NCBI RefSeq assembly: GCF_000220525.1
Contig: NZ_AFPK01000043.1
Coordinates: 45,334-109,333, forward strand
Reading direction: 5' to 3'
From: Ochrovirga pacifica
Lineage (GTDB): Bacteria > Bacteroidota > Bacteroidia > Flavobacteriales > Flavobacteriaceae
DNA: 64,000 nucleotides
Numbering within the stretch: the first letter of the stretch is position 1; every line of letters starts with the position of its first letter. Below are positions 55,492 through 63,988 of this stretch, one piece after another. Both the position numbers and the translations under genes were made by a program. The notes below the pieces were generated by a model, which searched no databases, was not told where the DNA came from, and saw nothing but the letters and a program-made list of their open reading frames with translations.

Positions 55492-56214
55492 ATGAAAAGA
55501 AATCAATCAATTTTTAAATTTATTAGCACAGCAACTTTAGCTCTGTTTTTTTCTACATTTGCTTTTGCTCAAGACAAAGTTTCTTTTGCCAACAATATAA
55601 CAAGTGTGGCCAACCAAAAACCTTTGACATTTGAAATAGACTACATAGCAGAAGAAGATCGAGACATTAACTTAGACTTAAAGGATAGTAATAACAAATG
55701 GGTTGCTGGAAAAAAAGTAACGGTAAAAAAAGGAAAAGGTACTGTTAGCATTAAACTAAATAAGAAAGGGAAATTTGAGGACGGAAACAACTACGCTGTT
55801 GGAGTTGCCATAAGACCCACGGGAAGTACATGGAAAGAAAATTTAGATCGAAAAAGTATCAAACCTTTTACGATTGGCGGACAACAAGCTACCCCCACAG
55901 AAGACAGTGTTCGTTTTGTAGATACATCAAAAAGTATTGAGAATAAAAAACCACACACCATAGAAATAGCATATACTGCTCTAGAAGATAGGTTAATAGC
56001 TGTTGAGCTAAAAGAGCCTAAAAAGAACCAATGGATTGCTGGTGGAAGAAAAAAAGTTACAAAAGGTGCTGGTACAGTAAAAATTAATCTTTACAGTAAA
56101 AATGCTATTCCTAGTGGAGATAATTACCATTTAATTATAGCTATTAGACCTGTAGGTGCTTCTTGGAAAGAAAACATAGACAAAAAGGTACAAAAACCAT
56201 TTTCTGTAAAATAA
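55492..56214 (+). CDS. secreted protein with two tandem ~100-residue beta-rich repeats
   Basis: A 240-residue protein with a signal peptide (about 1-26, FAFAQ). It consists of two homologous halves (about 27-128 and 138-240); paired motifs are VSFANNITSV/VRFVDTSKSI, EEDRDINLDL/LEDRLIAVEL, WVAGKKVTV/WIAGGRKKV, GTVSIKL/GTVKINL and AIRPTGSTWKENLD/AIRPVGASWKENID. Such repeats occur in secreted proteins of marine polysaccharide-degrading bacteria, often beside or fused to glycan-active enzymes; a binding role is inferred. It stands alone between the esterase and the photolyase cluster. Confidence 0.75.
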   Translation: MKRNQSIFKFISTATLALFFSTFAFAQDKVSFANNITSVANQKPLTFEIDYIAEEDRDINLDLKDSNNKWVAGKKVTVKKGKGTVSIKLNKKGKFEDGNNYAVGVAIRPTGSTWKENLDRKSIKPFTIGGQQATPTEDSVRFVDTSKSIENKKPHTIEIAYTALEDRLIAVELKEPKKNQWIAGGRKKVTKGAGTVKINLYSKNAIPSGDNYHLIIAIRPVGASWKENIDKKVQKPFSVK

Positions 56215-56240
56215 TAGCCCAAAAGATTCAACGATTTTGT

Positions 56241-56268
56241 AAAGAACTGCTTACTTAAGCAGTTCTTT
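56241..56268. terminator. bidirectional terminator
   Basis: AAAGAACTGCTTA (56241-56253) and TAAGCAGTTCTTT (56256-56268) form a 11-13 bp stem with a short loop, followed by T tracts on both strands. It serves the repeat protein and the photolyase gene. Confidence 0.85.
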
Positions 56269-56270
56269 TT

Positions 56271-57758
56271 TTATTCCATACCTTCTAACTGCTCAAAAAA
56301 TGCAGATGCGTTGGCTAAATGTTCTTCTTTTTTTTCAGGTGAAAAACGATCATAAGTACGCAACATCATATTAAGTCTGTGATTTTTTTGAATGTATGTT
56401 CTTTGATTGTCTATAAAACTCCAAAACAAACCATCCCATATTTTTTGCCATTCACCGTTTCCATAATCTCCCATTTTTTTTAGATAATTAGATCCGCTAA
56501 TGTATGGTTTGGTAGCCAAAATACCACCATCAGAAAACTGACTCATTCCATACACATTGGGCACCATTACCCAATCATATGCATCTATAAATAGCTCCAT
56601 AAACCATTGGTAAACTTCGTCTGGATTAAACTCACACAACAACATAAAATTCCCTAATACCATCAAACGCTCTATATGATGACAATAACCTGTTTTTAAT
56701 GCTTTTTTAACAGCAATATCTACAGGCTCTATTCCCGTTGTTCCTTTGTAAAAACTTTGCGGTATTTTTCTTTTAAACTTCCAAAAATTATGAGTTCTAG
56801 AAAAACTTCCTTTAGCTATGTAAACACCTCTTACAAATTCTCTCCATCCTATAATTTGTCTTACAAACCCCTCGATAGAGTTTATCGGAATATTGTTTTG
56901 ATCCCCATAGGCAATCGCTTTTTTTACTACTTCTAGTGGATTTAAAAGCCCCGAATTTAGTAAAGGAGACAACAAACTGTGATGCATAAAAACTTCTTGT
57001 TTTACAAGTGCATCTTGATAGGTACCAAACTCTGAAAAACGATATTCAAAAAATTGATTTAACCAAATTTTTGAAGTTTTAAAATCTACGGGATAATAAG
57101 GAGCATTTTCAAGATTACCATAATTTTTACTAAAATGTTTATTTACATAGGCTACTGCTTCTTTCCAACAATCATTTGTTTCTGGAAAATGTATATTGGG
57201 CACTGTTTTACCTTTGGGGTACTTTTTTCTATTCTCCGCATCATATGTCCACTTTCCACCTTTGGGCTGGTTGGAAGGATCCATCAGAATATCTAAATCT
57301 TTTCGCTGCTTTTTATAAAAATTAGTCTGAAAATACGACTGAGTATCTTTTTTAAAATAATCCTTAACTTCCTTTTGGGTTAGGATAAAGTTGGGGCTAT
57401 CGTACATTATCAAATTGCAGTTGGCAAAGACCAATTGTATTTTTTTTAGCAACCAATTGTCTACAGGGTCTATAATATGAACCTTAGAGATAGATTCTTT
57501 AGTTATCTCACTTTCAAAATTTTCTAAATCAGCTAATTTTTGTTCAGCATCAATGTACCTTACTTCAATTTTTTGATTTGTTAAATGCTGCTTGTAAAAC
57601 TGCATACTTGCCCTATGAAAAGCTATTTTTTGTTTGTGAAATTTATACTGTTTAAAAAACAAAACTTCTTCTATAAGATAAGTCGGATTGCCATTAGTTA
57701 GCAAAGGACTTTCTTGAAACAACTGATGTGGAAAAACAATATTTACTGAATGAGCCAT
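56271..57758 (-). CDS. CryPro/PhrB-type photolyase (FeS-BCP clade) without Fe-S cysteines
   Basis: A 495-residue cryptochrome/photolyase of the bacterial clade that includes Agrobacterium PhrB. Signatures are IGWREFVRGVY (303-313), TGYCHHIERLMVLGNF (356-371) with the active-site His pair, and VPNVYGMSQFSDGG then ATKPYISGSNY (399-425). Members usually bind FAD, DMRL and a 4Fe-4S cluster held by four Cys, three of them near the C-terminus. This protein has only C114, C197, C359 and C375, none after residue 375, so the cluster is almost certainly absent. It may repair (6-4) photoproducts or act as a photoreceptor. Its start overlaps the DUF2256 gene by 16 bases. Confidence 0.88.
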   Translation of the reverse strand: MAHSVNIVFPHQLFQESPLLTNGNPTYLIEEVLFFKQYKFHKQKIAFHRASMQFYKQHLTNQKIEVRYIDAEQKLADLENFESEITKESISKVHIIDPVDNWLLKKIQLVFANCNLIMYDSPNFILTQKEVKDYFKKDTQSYFQTNFYKKQRKDLDILMDPSNQPKGGKWTYDAENRKKYPKGKTVPNIHFPETNDCWKEAVAYVNKHFSKNYGNLENAPYYPVDFKTSKIWLNQFFEYRFSEFGTYQDALVKQEVFMHHSLLSPLLNSGLLNPLEVVKKAIAYGDQNNIPINSIEGFVRQIIGWREFVRGVYIAKGSFSRTHNFWKFKRKIPQSFYKGTTGIEPVDIAVKKALKTGYCHHIERLMVLGNFMLLCEFNPDEVYQWFMELFIDAYDWVMVPNVYGMSQFSDGGILATKPYISGSNYLKKMGDYGNGEWQKIWDGLFWSFIDNQRTYIQKNHRLNMMLRTYDRFSPEKKEEHLANASAFFEQLEGME

Positions 57759-57901
57759 GCTTTTACTTTATTTCTTTTACAACGTTCGCTACAATATTTT
57801 ACTTCGTTCCAGTTTTTTTCCCACTTTTTTCTCCACACAAATGTTTTCTGACAAACGACACATCTTTTGGTGGGCAAATGCTGTTTTTTTGTCCCTTTCA
57901 T
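57743..57901 (-). CDS. DUF2256 zinc-ribbon protein (52 residues)
   Basis: A small gene read on the minus strand from ATG at 57901 to TAA at 57743. The protein starts MKGTKKQHLPTKRC and carries CVVC (14-17) and CSERC (37-41), a four-Cys zinc ribbon, with the W-rich segment WRKKWEKNW between them. This is the DUF2256 pattern, which often lies beside or is fused to cryptochrome/photolyase genes. It follows the FAD-domain gene with no intergenic base and overlaps the next photolyase start by 16 bases, so all three are translationally linked. Function unknown. Confidence 0.85.
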   Translation of the reverse strand: MKGTKKQHLPTKRCVVCQKTFVWRKKWEKNWNEVKYCSERCKRNKVKAWLIQ

Positions 57902-58984
57902 TTACAACTCATTTTTTGCTTTTTTCCAAAATTTAAAAAAAGAAGGAAAATATCCTGTACTTGTTGTCATCCAATCTCTAGATTCTTCGGTTCCTTTGTA
58001 ATGCTTATTGGTAGGGTGCTGCTTAAACACTATGTTCTTGCTATCAACCCACTGTAATAACGCATCAAACTCGCCAACAAAAATTTGAATTCCATGAATA
58101 TTTTCTGTCAACTGCAAAGCAAAATCTAAACTTTTTTGTGACACAGGAAATTTTTTAAAAAATGAAGGTTCTAACAAAAAAACACGCTGTACTTCTTGTC
58201 CAAAATACCAATCAGGATCAATGTTGTAATAATTGTAAAGTAATGTTTTTCTGTTTTGTAAAGAATATTTTTTTTGTTTGGGTAATTCAACATTAACGGT
58301 AAAAGGAACTGTTTTCTGTAATTTATTAGGAACTTCCATAGTCAATAAGTCTTCGTAGGGAACGTCTAAGAATGTTCGCTGCTGATTAGTTTTAAAGTAC
58401 TTGTTTATGTTTTCTTGATTGGCAACGTACTTTTTATTTGCAAACGCACCCGCCACCCATTGCCAACTTAAATGATTGCTGGCCAAATCTCCATCTAACA
58501 AATGACTATACAACCATTTTGCAGGAACCAACCAATGACATTTTGCAATATTGCAACAGATAGCTGCTACGTACATTCGCATGTGATTGTGCATATACCC
58601 CGTAGAAAAAAGTTGCTCTAACGCATCATCAACAGCAATAATTCCTGTGTTAGCTTCTAAAATTGCTTTAGGAATTTGGTAATTTAAAACGGGTTCTTGT
58701 TTGTTTTTTAAATCTAAAAAAATTGCATCTCCCTTTTCATTCCACACTTGTTGCCAATAATCTCTCCACACCAACTCTTGAATCAACTTTTCCGTTCTTC
58801 CCCATGGCAAGCCCATTTTTTTAATCTCTTGATATACTTGTTGGGTAGAAATAACACCTCTAGAAATATAAGGACTTAAATACGTTACAGCTCCGTCTAC
58901 ATAATTTCTAGAGTTAGCGTATTTAACCGGATCTATATTTTGCATCCTTTCTAATATCGCATCTATCTGGGTTGGAAAGTACAT
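57902..58984 (-). CDS. photolyase-like FAD-binding protein with C-terminal alpha/beta domain
   Basis: A 360-residue protein that begins directly with the helical photolyase domain: LVWRDYWQQVW at 71-81, GYMHNHMRMYVA at 129-140 and DGDLASNHLSWQW at 164-176. D164, D166, N170, W174 and W176 line up with E. coli Phr D372, D374, N378, W382 and W384. No antenna domain comes before it. Residues about 245-345 instead look like a Rossmann alpha/beta domain: strand TLLYNYYN, strand VFLLEPSFFKKFPVS, a helix, strand IQIFVGEFDAL and strand NIVFKQHP. This is the order of strands at the start of normal photolyases, now placed at the C-terminus. First gene of a three-gene cluster. Confidence 0.8.
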   Translation of the reverse strand: MYFPTQIDAILERMQNIDPVKYANSRNYVDGAVTYLSPYISRGVISTQQVYQEIKKMGLPWGRTEKLIQELVWRDYWQQVWNEKGDAIFLDLKNKQEPVLNYQIPKAILEANTGIIAVDDALEQLFSTGYMHNHMRMYVAAICCNIAKCHWLVPAKWLYSHLLDGDLASNHLSWQWVAGAFANKKYVANQENINKYFKTNQQRTFLDVPYEDLLTMEVPNKLQKTVPFTVNVELPKQKKYSLQNRKTLLYNYYNIDPDWYFGQEVQRVFLLEPSFFKKFPVSQKSLDFALQLTENIHGIQIFVGEFDALLQWVDSKNIVFKQHPTNKHYKGTEESRDWMTTSTGYFPSFFKFWKKAKNEL

Positions 58985-59086
58985 TTTCTTCTTTTTTAAT
59001 GTTGTTCAAAGTAAAAGGAAACTTTTAACTGGGCTAAAATCTACAACGTTTTGTATTTATTTATAATCAAACTAAAACTATTTCTA

Positions 59087-59094
59087 TACTTTTG
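59087..59094 (+). promoter_or_regulatory. -7 box directly before the aldo/keto reductase start
   Basis: TACTTTTG matches TAnnTTTG and ends 3 bases before the ATG at 59098. A -33 TTG is not seen at standard spacing. Confidence 0.4.
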
Positions 59095-59097
59095 AGT

Positions 59098-60024
59098 ATG
59101 ACAAAAATTGGCTTAGGTTTGGCTGCTTTAGGCAGGCCCGAATACATAAATATAAGAGACGAAAATTCTGTAGACAAAAGCATACAGGCTTTTAAAGAAA
59201 ATGCCATGTGTATGCTAAATACGGCTTACGATTTAGGAATTCGCTACTTTGATACCGCTCCATCTTACGGAAAAGGAGAAGCTTTTTTGCAAGAATGGCA
59301 AAACCAACACCAATATACAGACACTTTACTAGCTACTAAATGGGGTTATACTTATGTTGCTAACTGGAAAATTGGCTACAAGGGTCCTCATGAAATAAAA
59401 GAACATAGTATAGATAAACTGTTAGAACAATGGCAAGTTTCTAAAAACTTATTGCCAGCACTAAAGGTATATCAAATACATTCTGCTACTTTGGAAAGCG
59501 GTGTTTTAGAAAATCAAAAAGTATTAAAAAAACTAGCCCTACTAAAAAAAGAAACAGGACTATTAATTGGAATAACAAGTAGTGGACCTCATCAAGATTT
59601 GATTCTTAAAGAAGCTGCTGAAATAAAAATTGGAGGAGTTTATTTGTTTGATGTGTTTCAAGTAACCTACAATGTATTGTCACAAAATACTTTTGATGTT
59701 TTAAAACAATTGATACAAGAAAATAAAAAAGTGGTAATTAAAGAATGTTTGGCCAACGGAAGAGTTTTTCAGAACCCTTCTGAATTGATTTGTAAACTAG
59801 CTCGTAAATACAACGTAGGTATAGATGCTATAGCATTTCGCTTTGTAATCGATTCCTTAAATCCGGCTATAGTGCTTAGCGGTGCTTTTTCGGAAAAACA
59901 ATTAAAAGAAAATTTAAAAGCCTTAGATTTTAGCTTAACAGAAGAGGAAATAAACGCTCTAAAATCTCTAACACTAACTCCCAAAGAGTATTGGTCTAAA
60001 AGAAAAACATTGGCTTGGAATTAA
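59098..60024 (+). CDS. aldo/keto reductase
   Basis: A 308-residue TIM-barrel reductase starting MTKIGLGLAALGRPEYIN at 59098; a TTG two codons earlier is less likely. The tetrad is visible as Asp and Tyr in IRYFDTAPSYGKGE, Lys in LLATKWGY and His in KVYQIHSAT. Substrate unknown; the form recalls D-threo-aldose dehydrogenases. It is transcribed away from the photolyase cluster and runs into a methyltransferase gene after 9 bases. Confidence 0.88.
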   Translation: MTKIGLGLAALGRPEYINIRDENSVDKSIQAFKENAMCMLNTAYDLGIRYFDTAPSYGKGEAFLQEWQNQHQYTDTLLATKWGYTYVANWKIGYKGPHEIKEHSIDKLLEQWQVSKNLLPALKVYQIHSATLESGVLENQKVLKKLALLKKETGLLIGITSSGPHQDLILKEAAEIKIGGVYLFDVFQVTYNVLSQNTFDVLKQLIQENKKVVIKECLANGRVFQNPSELICKLARKYNVGIDAIAFRFVIDSLNPAIVLSGAFSEKQLKENLKALDFSLTEEEINALKSLTLTPKEYWSKRKTLAWN

Positions 60025-60033
60025 ACTAAAAAC

Positions 60034-60852
60034 ATGAAAAAATCTTTGATTAGCAGAGATATTGATGCATTTTACACTAAAGCATCAGAAGAAAATCGTC
60101 TAGAAAAAGGAATGGGAATATTTGAGTTTGAACGCATCAAACAATTAATTTCTAGATATCTTAAAAAAGACACTATAACAGTAATAGATGTGGGTGGTGG
60201 AACAGGAAAATACTCCGAATGGCTAGCAAAAAAAGGTCATCATGTTGTATTGGTAGAACCTATTAACAAACACTTGGCCTTAGCTCAAAAAAGATCCGAC
60301 AAATTAAAGAACAAATTTACAGTAGTAAAAGGAGCTGCCCAGCAATTGGAAATAAAAAGTAACACTGCCGATTTGGTTTTACTACATGGGCCTTTGTATC
60401 ATTTGCAAAAAGAACAAGATCGTTTAGAAGCCATTGCAGAAGCAAAAAGAGTTTTAAAAAAGGGAGGAATTGTTTTGGCATTTGCAATTAATCATGCAGC
60501 ATCTACAGTAGCAGGCCTTATGCAAGGGTTGCTGCATAAAAAACCTTTTTTTGATATGTGTAAACAAGAACTTACCACAGGAATACATACTCCTCCTTCC
60601 GAATATCCTTGGCTGCTAGCAGAGGCTTACTACCACAAACCTAGCCAATTAAAAAAAGAATTTCTAAGTCAAAATTTTCAGATAGAAAGTCTGGTTGCTG
60701 TTGAAGGAATTATTTGGTTAGACAAAGATTATTTTACCAATATGTTAGATTCTAAAAAAAACAAAACACTTACCGAACTTTTACAAATTACCGAAGCTAA
60801 TGAAGAATTATTAGCCTACAGCCCGCATATGCTATTGGTTGCAAAAAAATAG
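60034..60852 (+). CDS. class I SAM-dependent methyltransferase
   Basis: A 272-residue protein with motif I VIDVGGGTGKYSEWLAKKG, motif II VVLVEPINKHL, DLVLLHGPLYHL and the post-motif segment EAKRVLKKGGIVLAFAI. The region YEYPWLLAEAYYH-like near 190-205 would cover the substrate. Resembles small-molecule or quinone-type methyltransferases; substrate unknown. In operon with the preceding aldo/keto reductase. Confidence 0.88.
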   Translation: MKKSLISRDIDAFYTKASEENRLEKGMGIFEFERIKQLISRYLKKDTITVIDVGGGTGKYSEWLAKKGHHVVLVEPINKHLALAQKRSDKLKNKFTVVKGAAQQLEIKSNTADLVLLHGPLYHLQKEQDRLEAIAEAKRVLKKGGIVLAFAINHAASTVAGLMQGLLHKKPFFDMCKQELTTGIHTPPSEYPWLLAEAYYHKPSQLKKEFLSQNFQIESLVAVEGIIWLDKDYFTNMLDSKKNKTLTELLQITEANEELLAYSPHMLLVAKK

Positions 60853-60894
60853 ATTTATACGCTGATATTTTCCTACTTTTAGAAACAAAAAGTT

Positions 60895-62268
60895 ATGAAA
60901 AGTATTACCATTATTATTTTGTTTGTCTCTCTTGGGATTTGTGCACAAAATTCTACATCTAAAAAACTTTACTTTAAAGATGGTTTGCTAGCAAAACAAA
61001 CTTGGTTCAACAATCAAAATAAAATAGACAGTGTTAAAACGTATTACTCAACAGGAGAATTAAACGAAGCTTTTTACTACGATACACAAGAAAGATTTCA
61101 TGGAACCTGTTACTTGTTCAATAAAAAACGTGAAGTTGCTACCCAATGGCAATTTAAAAATGGAAAACTTCTGAAAAGGGTAGATATACTTAAAAAATAC
61201 ACACCTAAAAACAAAGAAACTGTTTTAAAACGTTATAAAAATATTGAGGAACTAAACAAAATTCTTAAAGATATTAATATTTTTGATGTGTTTGTATATA
61301 GAGCATATAACAGATGCTACCTAGGCAATAAAATATTAGCCCTTGATGATTTTTTTAAAATTGAACAGGTATTTAAAAAAAGATTAGCTGCTACCCAAAA
61401 TAAAAAAACAGAACAAATATACACAAAGAAACTAGCCAACTTATACGATCAAATAGCTGGTATTTATAGCGCATATGAGCAAGAAGAGCAAGCAATTCAC
61501 TACAAATACTTAGCTATTAAACACAATCCTAATGATAAAAGATTGGTGTACAATTTAGGAGGCTACCTTGTATCTTTAAGAGATTATGAATTGGGTATTT
61601 TTTATTTGAATGATGTGATAAAAAAACATCCCATGCATCCATTTGCCAATTGGGCATTGAGCATAGCCTACACAGATTTAGAAAAATACCAAAAGGCTCA
61701 AATACATCTTGATAAAGCGAGAGTAAACGAAAAAGGATTGTACACCCACGGAAGAGGCAATTCTGAAAGGGGTCTAGATACTGTAGAAGGTTATATTCAA
61801 CATAAATTAGGAAATACAGACAAAGGAATTGCCTTGTTAAATGATGCATTAAACACTAACAAAAACAACTCTTTTGCCAAAAGATATTTGGGAGAAATTT
61901 ACATGGATTTAGAAAACTATGAAGTAGCTTGTGACTTTTTTAATGAGTCCGAAAAACTAGGTTACACCAAAAAACATGACCGAGAAGATTTACATCTTTT
62001 ACTAGAAAAAGTATGCAATCATGCTAAGACATCAGTTAACAATAAATTAAAAATATATGCTACCCCTAACCCTGTAAAACATATCACAAGTATAAAAAAT
62101 GTTTCTGATAATTTTGCATATACATTATACAACTACCAACAACAAATAATTAAAAAAGGACATGCAACAGGAAAGAGTTTAGATTTTTCTCTTGTTCCTG
62201 CTGGATTGTATTTGCTAAAATTACATCTTCAAGAAAAAACAATTATCCTCCGAATTATAAAACAATAA
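60895..62268 (+). CDS. exported TPR protein with T9SS sorting tail
   Basis: A 457-residue protein with a signal peptide (about 1-18). An N-terminal part with MORN/antitoxin-like repeats (YFKDGLLAKQTWFNN, YYSTGELNEAFYY) is followed by TPR helices at about 160-380 (AIHYKYLAIKHNPND, YLGEIYMDLENYEVA). The last 75 residues, from ATPNPVKHITSIKN on, form a type A T9SS C-terminal domain ending TIILRIIKQ. Function unknown; probably a cell-surface protein. Confidence 0.82.
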   Translation: MKSITIIILFVSLGICAQNSTSKKLYFKDGLLAKQTWFNNQNKIDSVKTYYSTGELNEAFYYDTQERFHGTCYLFNKKREVATQWQFKNGKLLKRVDILKKYTPKNKETVLKRYKNIEELNKILKDINIFDVFVYRAYNRCYLGNKILALDDFFKIEQVFKKRLAATQNKKTEQIYTKKLANLYDQIAGIYSAYEQEEQAIHYKYLAIKHNPNDKRLVYNLGGYLVSLRDYELGIFYLNDVIKKHPMHPFANWALSIAYTDLEKYQKAQIHLDKARVNEKGLYTHGRGNSERGLDTVEGYIQHKLGNTDKGIALLNDALNTNKNNSFAKRYLGEIYMDLENYEVACDFFNESEKLGYTKKHDREDLHLLLEKVCNHAKTSVNNKLKIYATPNPVKHITSIKNVSDNFAYTLYNYQQQIIKKGHATGKSLDFSLVPAGLYLLKLHLQEKTIILRIIKQ

Positions 62269-62324
62269 GTTTGTTTATGTATAGTTTTTTGATTAATTTA
62301 AATACCAATTAAAAAAATAAAAAG

Positions 62325-62567
62325 ATGGATACCATAAAAAACATAGTGGTTTTTGATGGTTGTCTTGATTTACCCAACCCTAATTTAGATCAATACGACA
62401 GATCCAAAGCCATTGCCTACAAAGTTATGCGTTTTTTACGCAACAGAGATACTGATATTATCAAGCAAATTAACAAAGAAAAAGCGGTATTGTACATAAA
62501 CCGAATTACAGGAGAATGGAAAATAAAAAATGCCAGTAAAAAACTAATCAACCGAATTTTTGGTTAA
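62325..62567 (+). CDS. small hypothetical protein
   Basis: An 80-residue basic protein starting MDTIKNIVVFDGCLDLPNPN, then DRSKAIAYKVMRFLRNRDTD. No membrane segment and no family recognised. It sits between the TPR protein and a strong plus-strand terminator; a normal ATG and good codon use support it as real. Function unknown. Confidence 0.65.
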   Translation: MDTIKNIVVFDGCLDLPNPNLDQYDRSKAIAYKVMRFLRNRDTDIIKQINKEKAVLYINRITGEWKIKNASKKLINRIFG

Positions 62568-62585
62568 TAAAAATTACAACTAGCT

Positions 62586-62623
62586 AAATCCTTAAAACTT
62601 TTAATTGTTTTAAGGATTTTTTT
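62586..62623 (+). terminator. Rho-independent terminator
   Basis: AAATCCTTAAAAC (62586-62598) pairs with GTTTTAAGGATTT (62607-62619), a 13-bp perfect stem with an 8-base loop, followed by TTTT. It ends the TPR/small-protein unit. Confidence 0.85.
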
Positions 62624-62765
62624 AATTCTATAAGCTATTACATTCAGTTTATTAGACATATGCTCCCTTATTTATACATCTGTACTACTAACTTCAACAA
62701 AGCTGACTACTTTTATTCTAAATCTAACATACTTTTAACACCACATTAAACCAAAACTATTAAGC

Positions 62766-63944
62766 ATGCTGACTCAGACAAAAAACAGAAGTTTATGGCT
62801 TCTTTTTTGGGGAATTTTTATCACTAGTACAATCATTGCCCAAGACAAAAAAATCATTTTAAAAGGTACTATTTATGATGAGGTGAATGAAACAGTTCCT
62901 TTTGTTACTGTAGGGATTGTAAATAAAACCATTGGAACAGCCAGTACAGAAGATGGTGAATTTGCGTTGATGATTACACCAACCGAACTTACTGACACTC
63001 TTTATGTTTCTTCTTTAGGATTTGATACTTTTAGAATGAAAGTACAAGATTATTTAGATAGTAAAGAACGAAAAATTGTATTGAAAGAAAGTGTAGTTAG
63101 CTTAGATGCAGTAGTACTGCTAAAGCCAAAAGACTACATGGAAAACGCTTTAAAAAGTCTAAAAAACAACACACTAAGTAAAAAGCCACACGTAAAAGAA
63201 ATTTTATATAGAAGGTTTGCTAGTGAAGATGGAAAAGCGAAATTTTTTGTAGAAAATTATATTAAATATAAAGACAGGGGACCAGCTTACTGGATGGGAA
63301 GGTTTCAAGTAAAAGAAGCTAGAAAATCTGTAGATTATAGATTTTGGAAACACACACAATGGAAACATTCTATAGAATACATGTCCGAAGTTAATCCTAT
63401 TAGGCCTGGAGATTCTTTTCATAAACGAAATTTAAAAAAGTTTGAGTGGAAAAAGACTGGTAGCTCTTCATACGAAGGTGAAGATGTTGTGATATTAGAA
63501 GGAACCAATCCTGAAAAATCATGGGAAAAAATGACTTTCTATGTAGGTATCGATAATTATAAAATTTACAGAATTGAAAGAGGTGATGCTTTGTATATTT
63601 ATAAAAAACACAAAGATGGTAAAATGTATTTAAGTTATTATTGTAACCAATGGGGATTCCCTAAAGATAAAATGCCATCAAACATTATTGGTACGGTGGG
63701 TGAAACTCTACATTATAAGGCCGAAGCATTTGTGCTAAATGTTATAACTGACAAGAAAAAAACTAAAATTAAAGATTACGGTTTAGGACTAGATATGGGC
63801 TCACTTGATTTGCCTTATCATCCTGAATTTTGGCAAAAACTAAACATGCCTCCAGATACAAAGTTCTATAAAAAGCATAAAGAAGAGTTGGAAGGCTTGT
63901 TTGGAGTACCGTTAGAAAAACAATACCAACTAATGAACAAATAA
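62766..63944 (+). CDS. exported carboxypeptidase-regulatory-like domain protein
   Basis: A 392-residue protein with a signal peptide (about 1-26). Residues 28-115 form a CarboxypepD_reg-like beta-sandwich (LKGTIYDEVNETVPFVTVG, IGTASTEDGEFAL). The rest (about 125-392) has aromatic beta-rich sequence, similar to Bacteroidota proteins that carry this domain at the N-terminus without a TonB barrel. No plug or barrel is present. Function unknown; location periplasmic or outer membrane. Confidence 0.78.
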   Translation: MLTQTKNRSLWLLFWGIFITSTIIAQDKKIILKGTIYDEVNETVPFVTVGIVNKTIGTASTEDGEFALMITPTELTDTLYVSSLGFDTFRMKVQDYLDSKERKIVLKESVVSLDAVVLLKPKDYMENALKSLKNNTLSKKPHVKEILYRRFASEDGKAKFFVENYIKYKDRGPAYWMGRFQVKEARKSVDYRFWKHTQWKHSIEYMSEVNPIRPGDSFHKRNLKKFEWKKTGSSSYEGEDVVILEGTNPEKSWEKMTFYVGIDNYKIYRIERGDALYIYKKHKDGKMYLSYYCNQWGFPKDKMPSNIIGTVGETLHYKAEAFVLNVITDKKKTKIKDYGLGLDMGSLDLPYHPEFWQKLNMPPDTKFYKKHKEELEGLFGVPLEKQYQLMNK

Positions 63945-63956
63945 AACCTATTTAAA

Positions 63957-63988
63957 AAAGGCTGCCATATTACTGAGCAGCCTTTAAC
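63957..63988 (+). terminator. terminator at the window end
   Basis: AAAGGCTGC (63957-63965) pairs with GCAGCCTTT (63977-63985), a 9-bp stem with an 11-base loop and T-rich sequence after it, 13 bases after the last gene. Confidence 0.8.

Noticed and set aside
61529..61849. 106-codon minus-strand frame opposite the TPR gene
   Set aside because: Antisense to a gene with signal peptide, TPR and T9SS tail; no own features.
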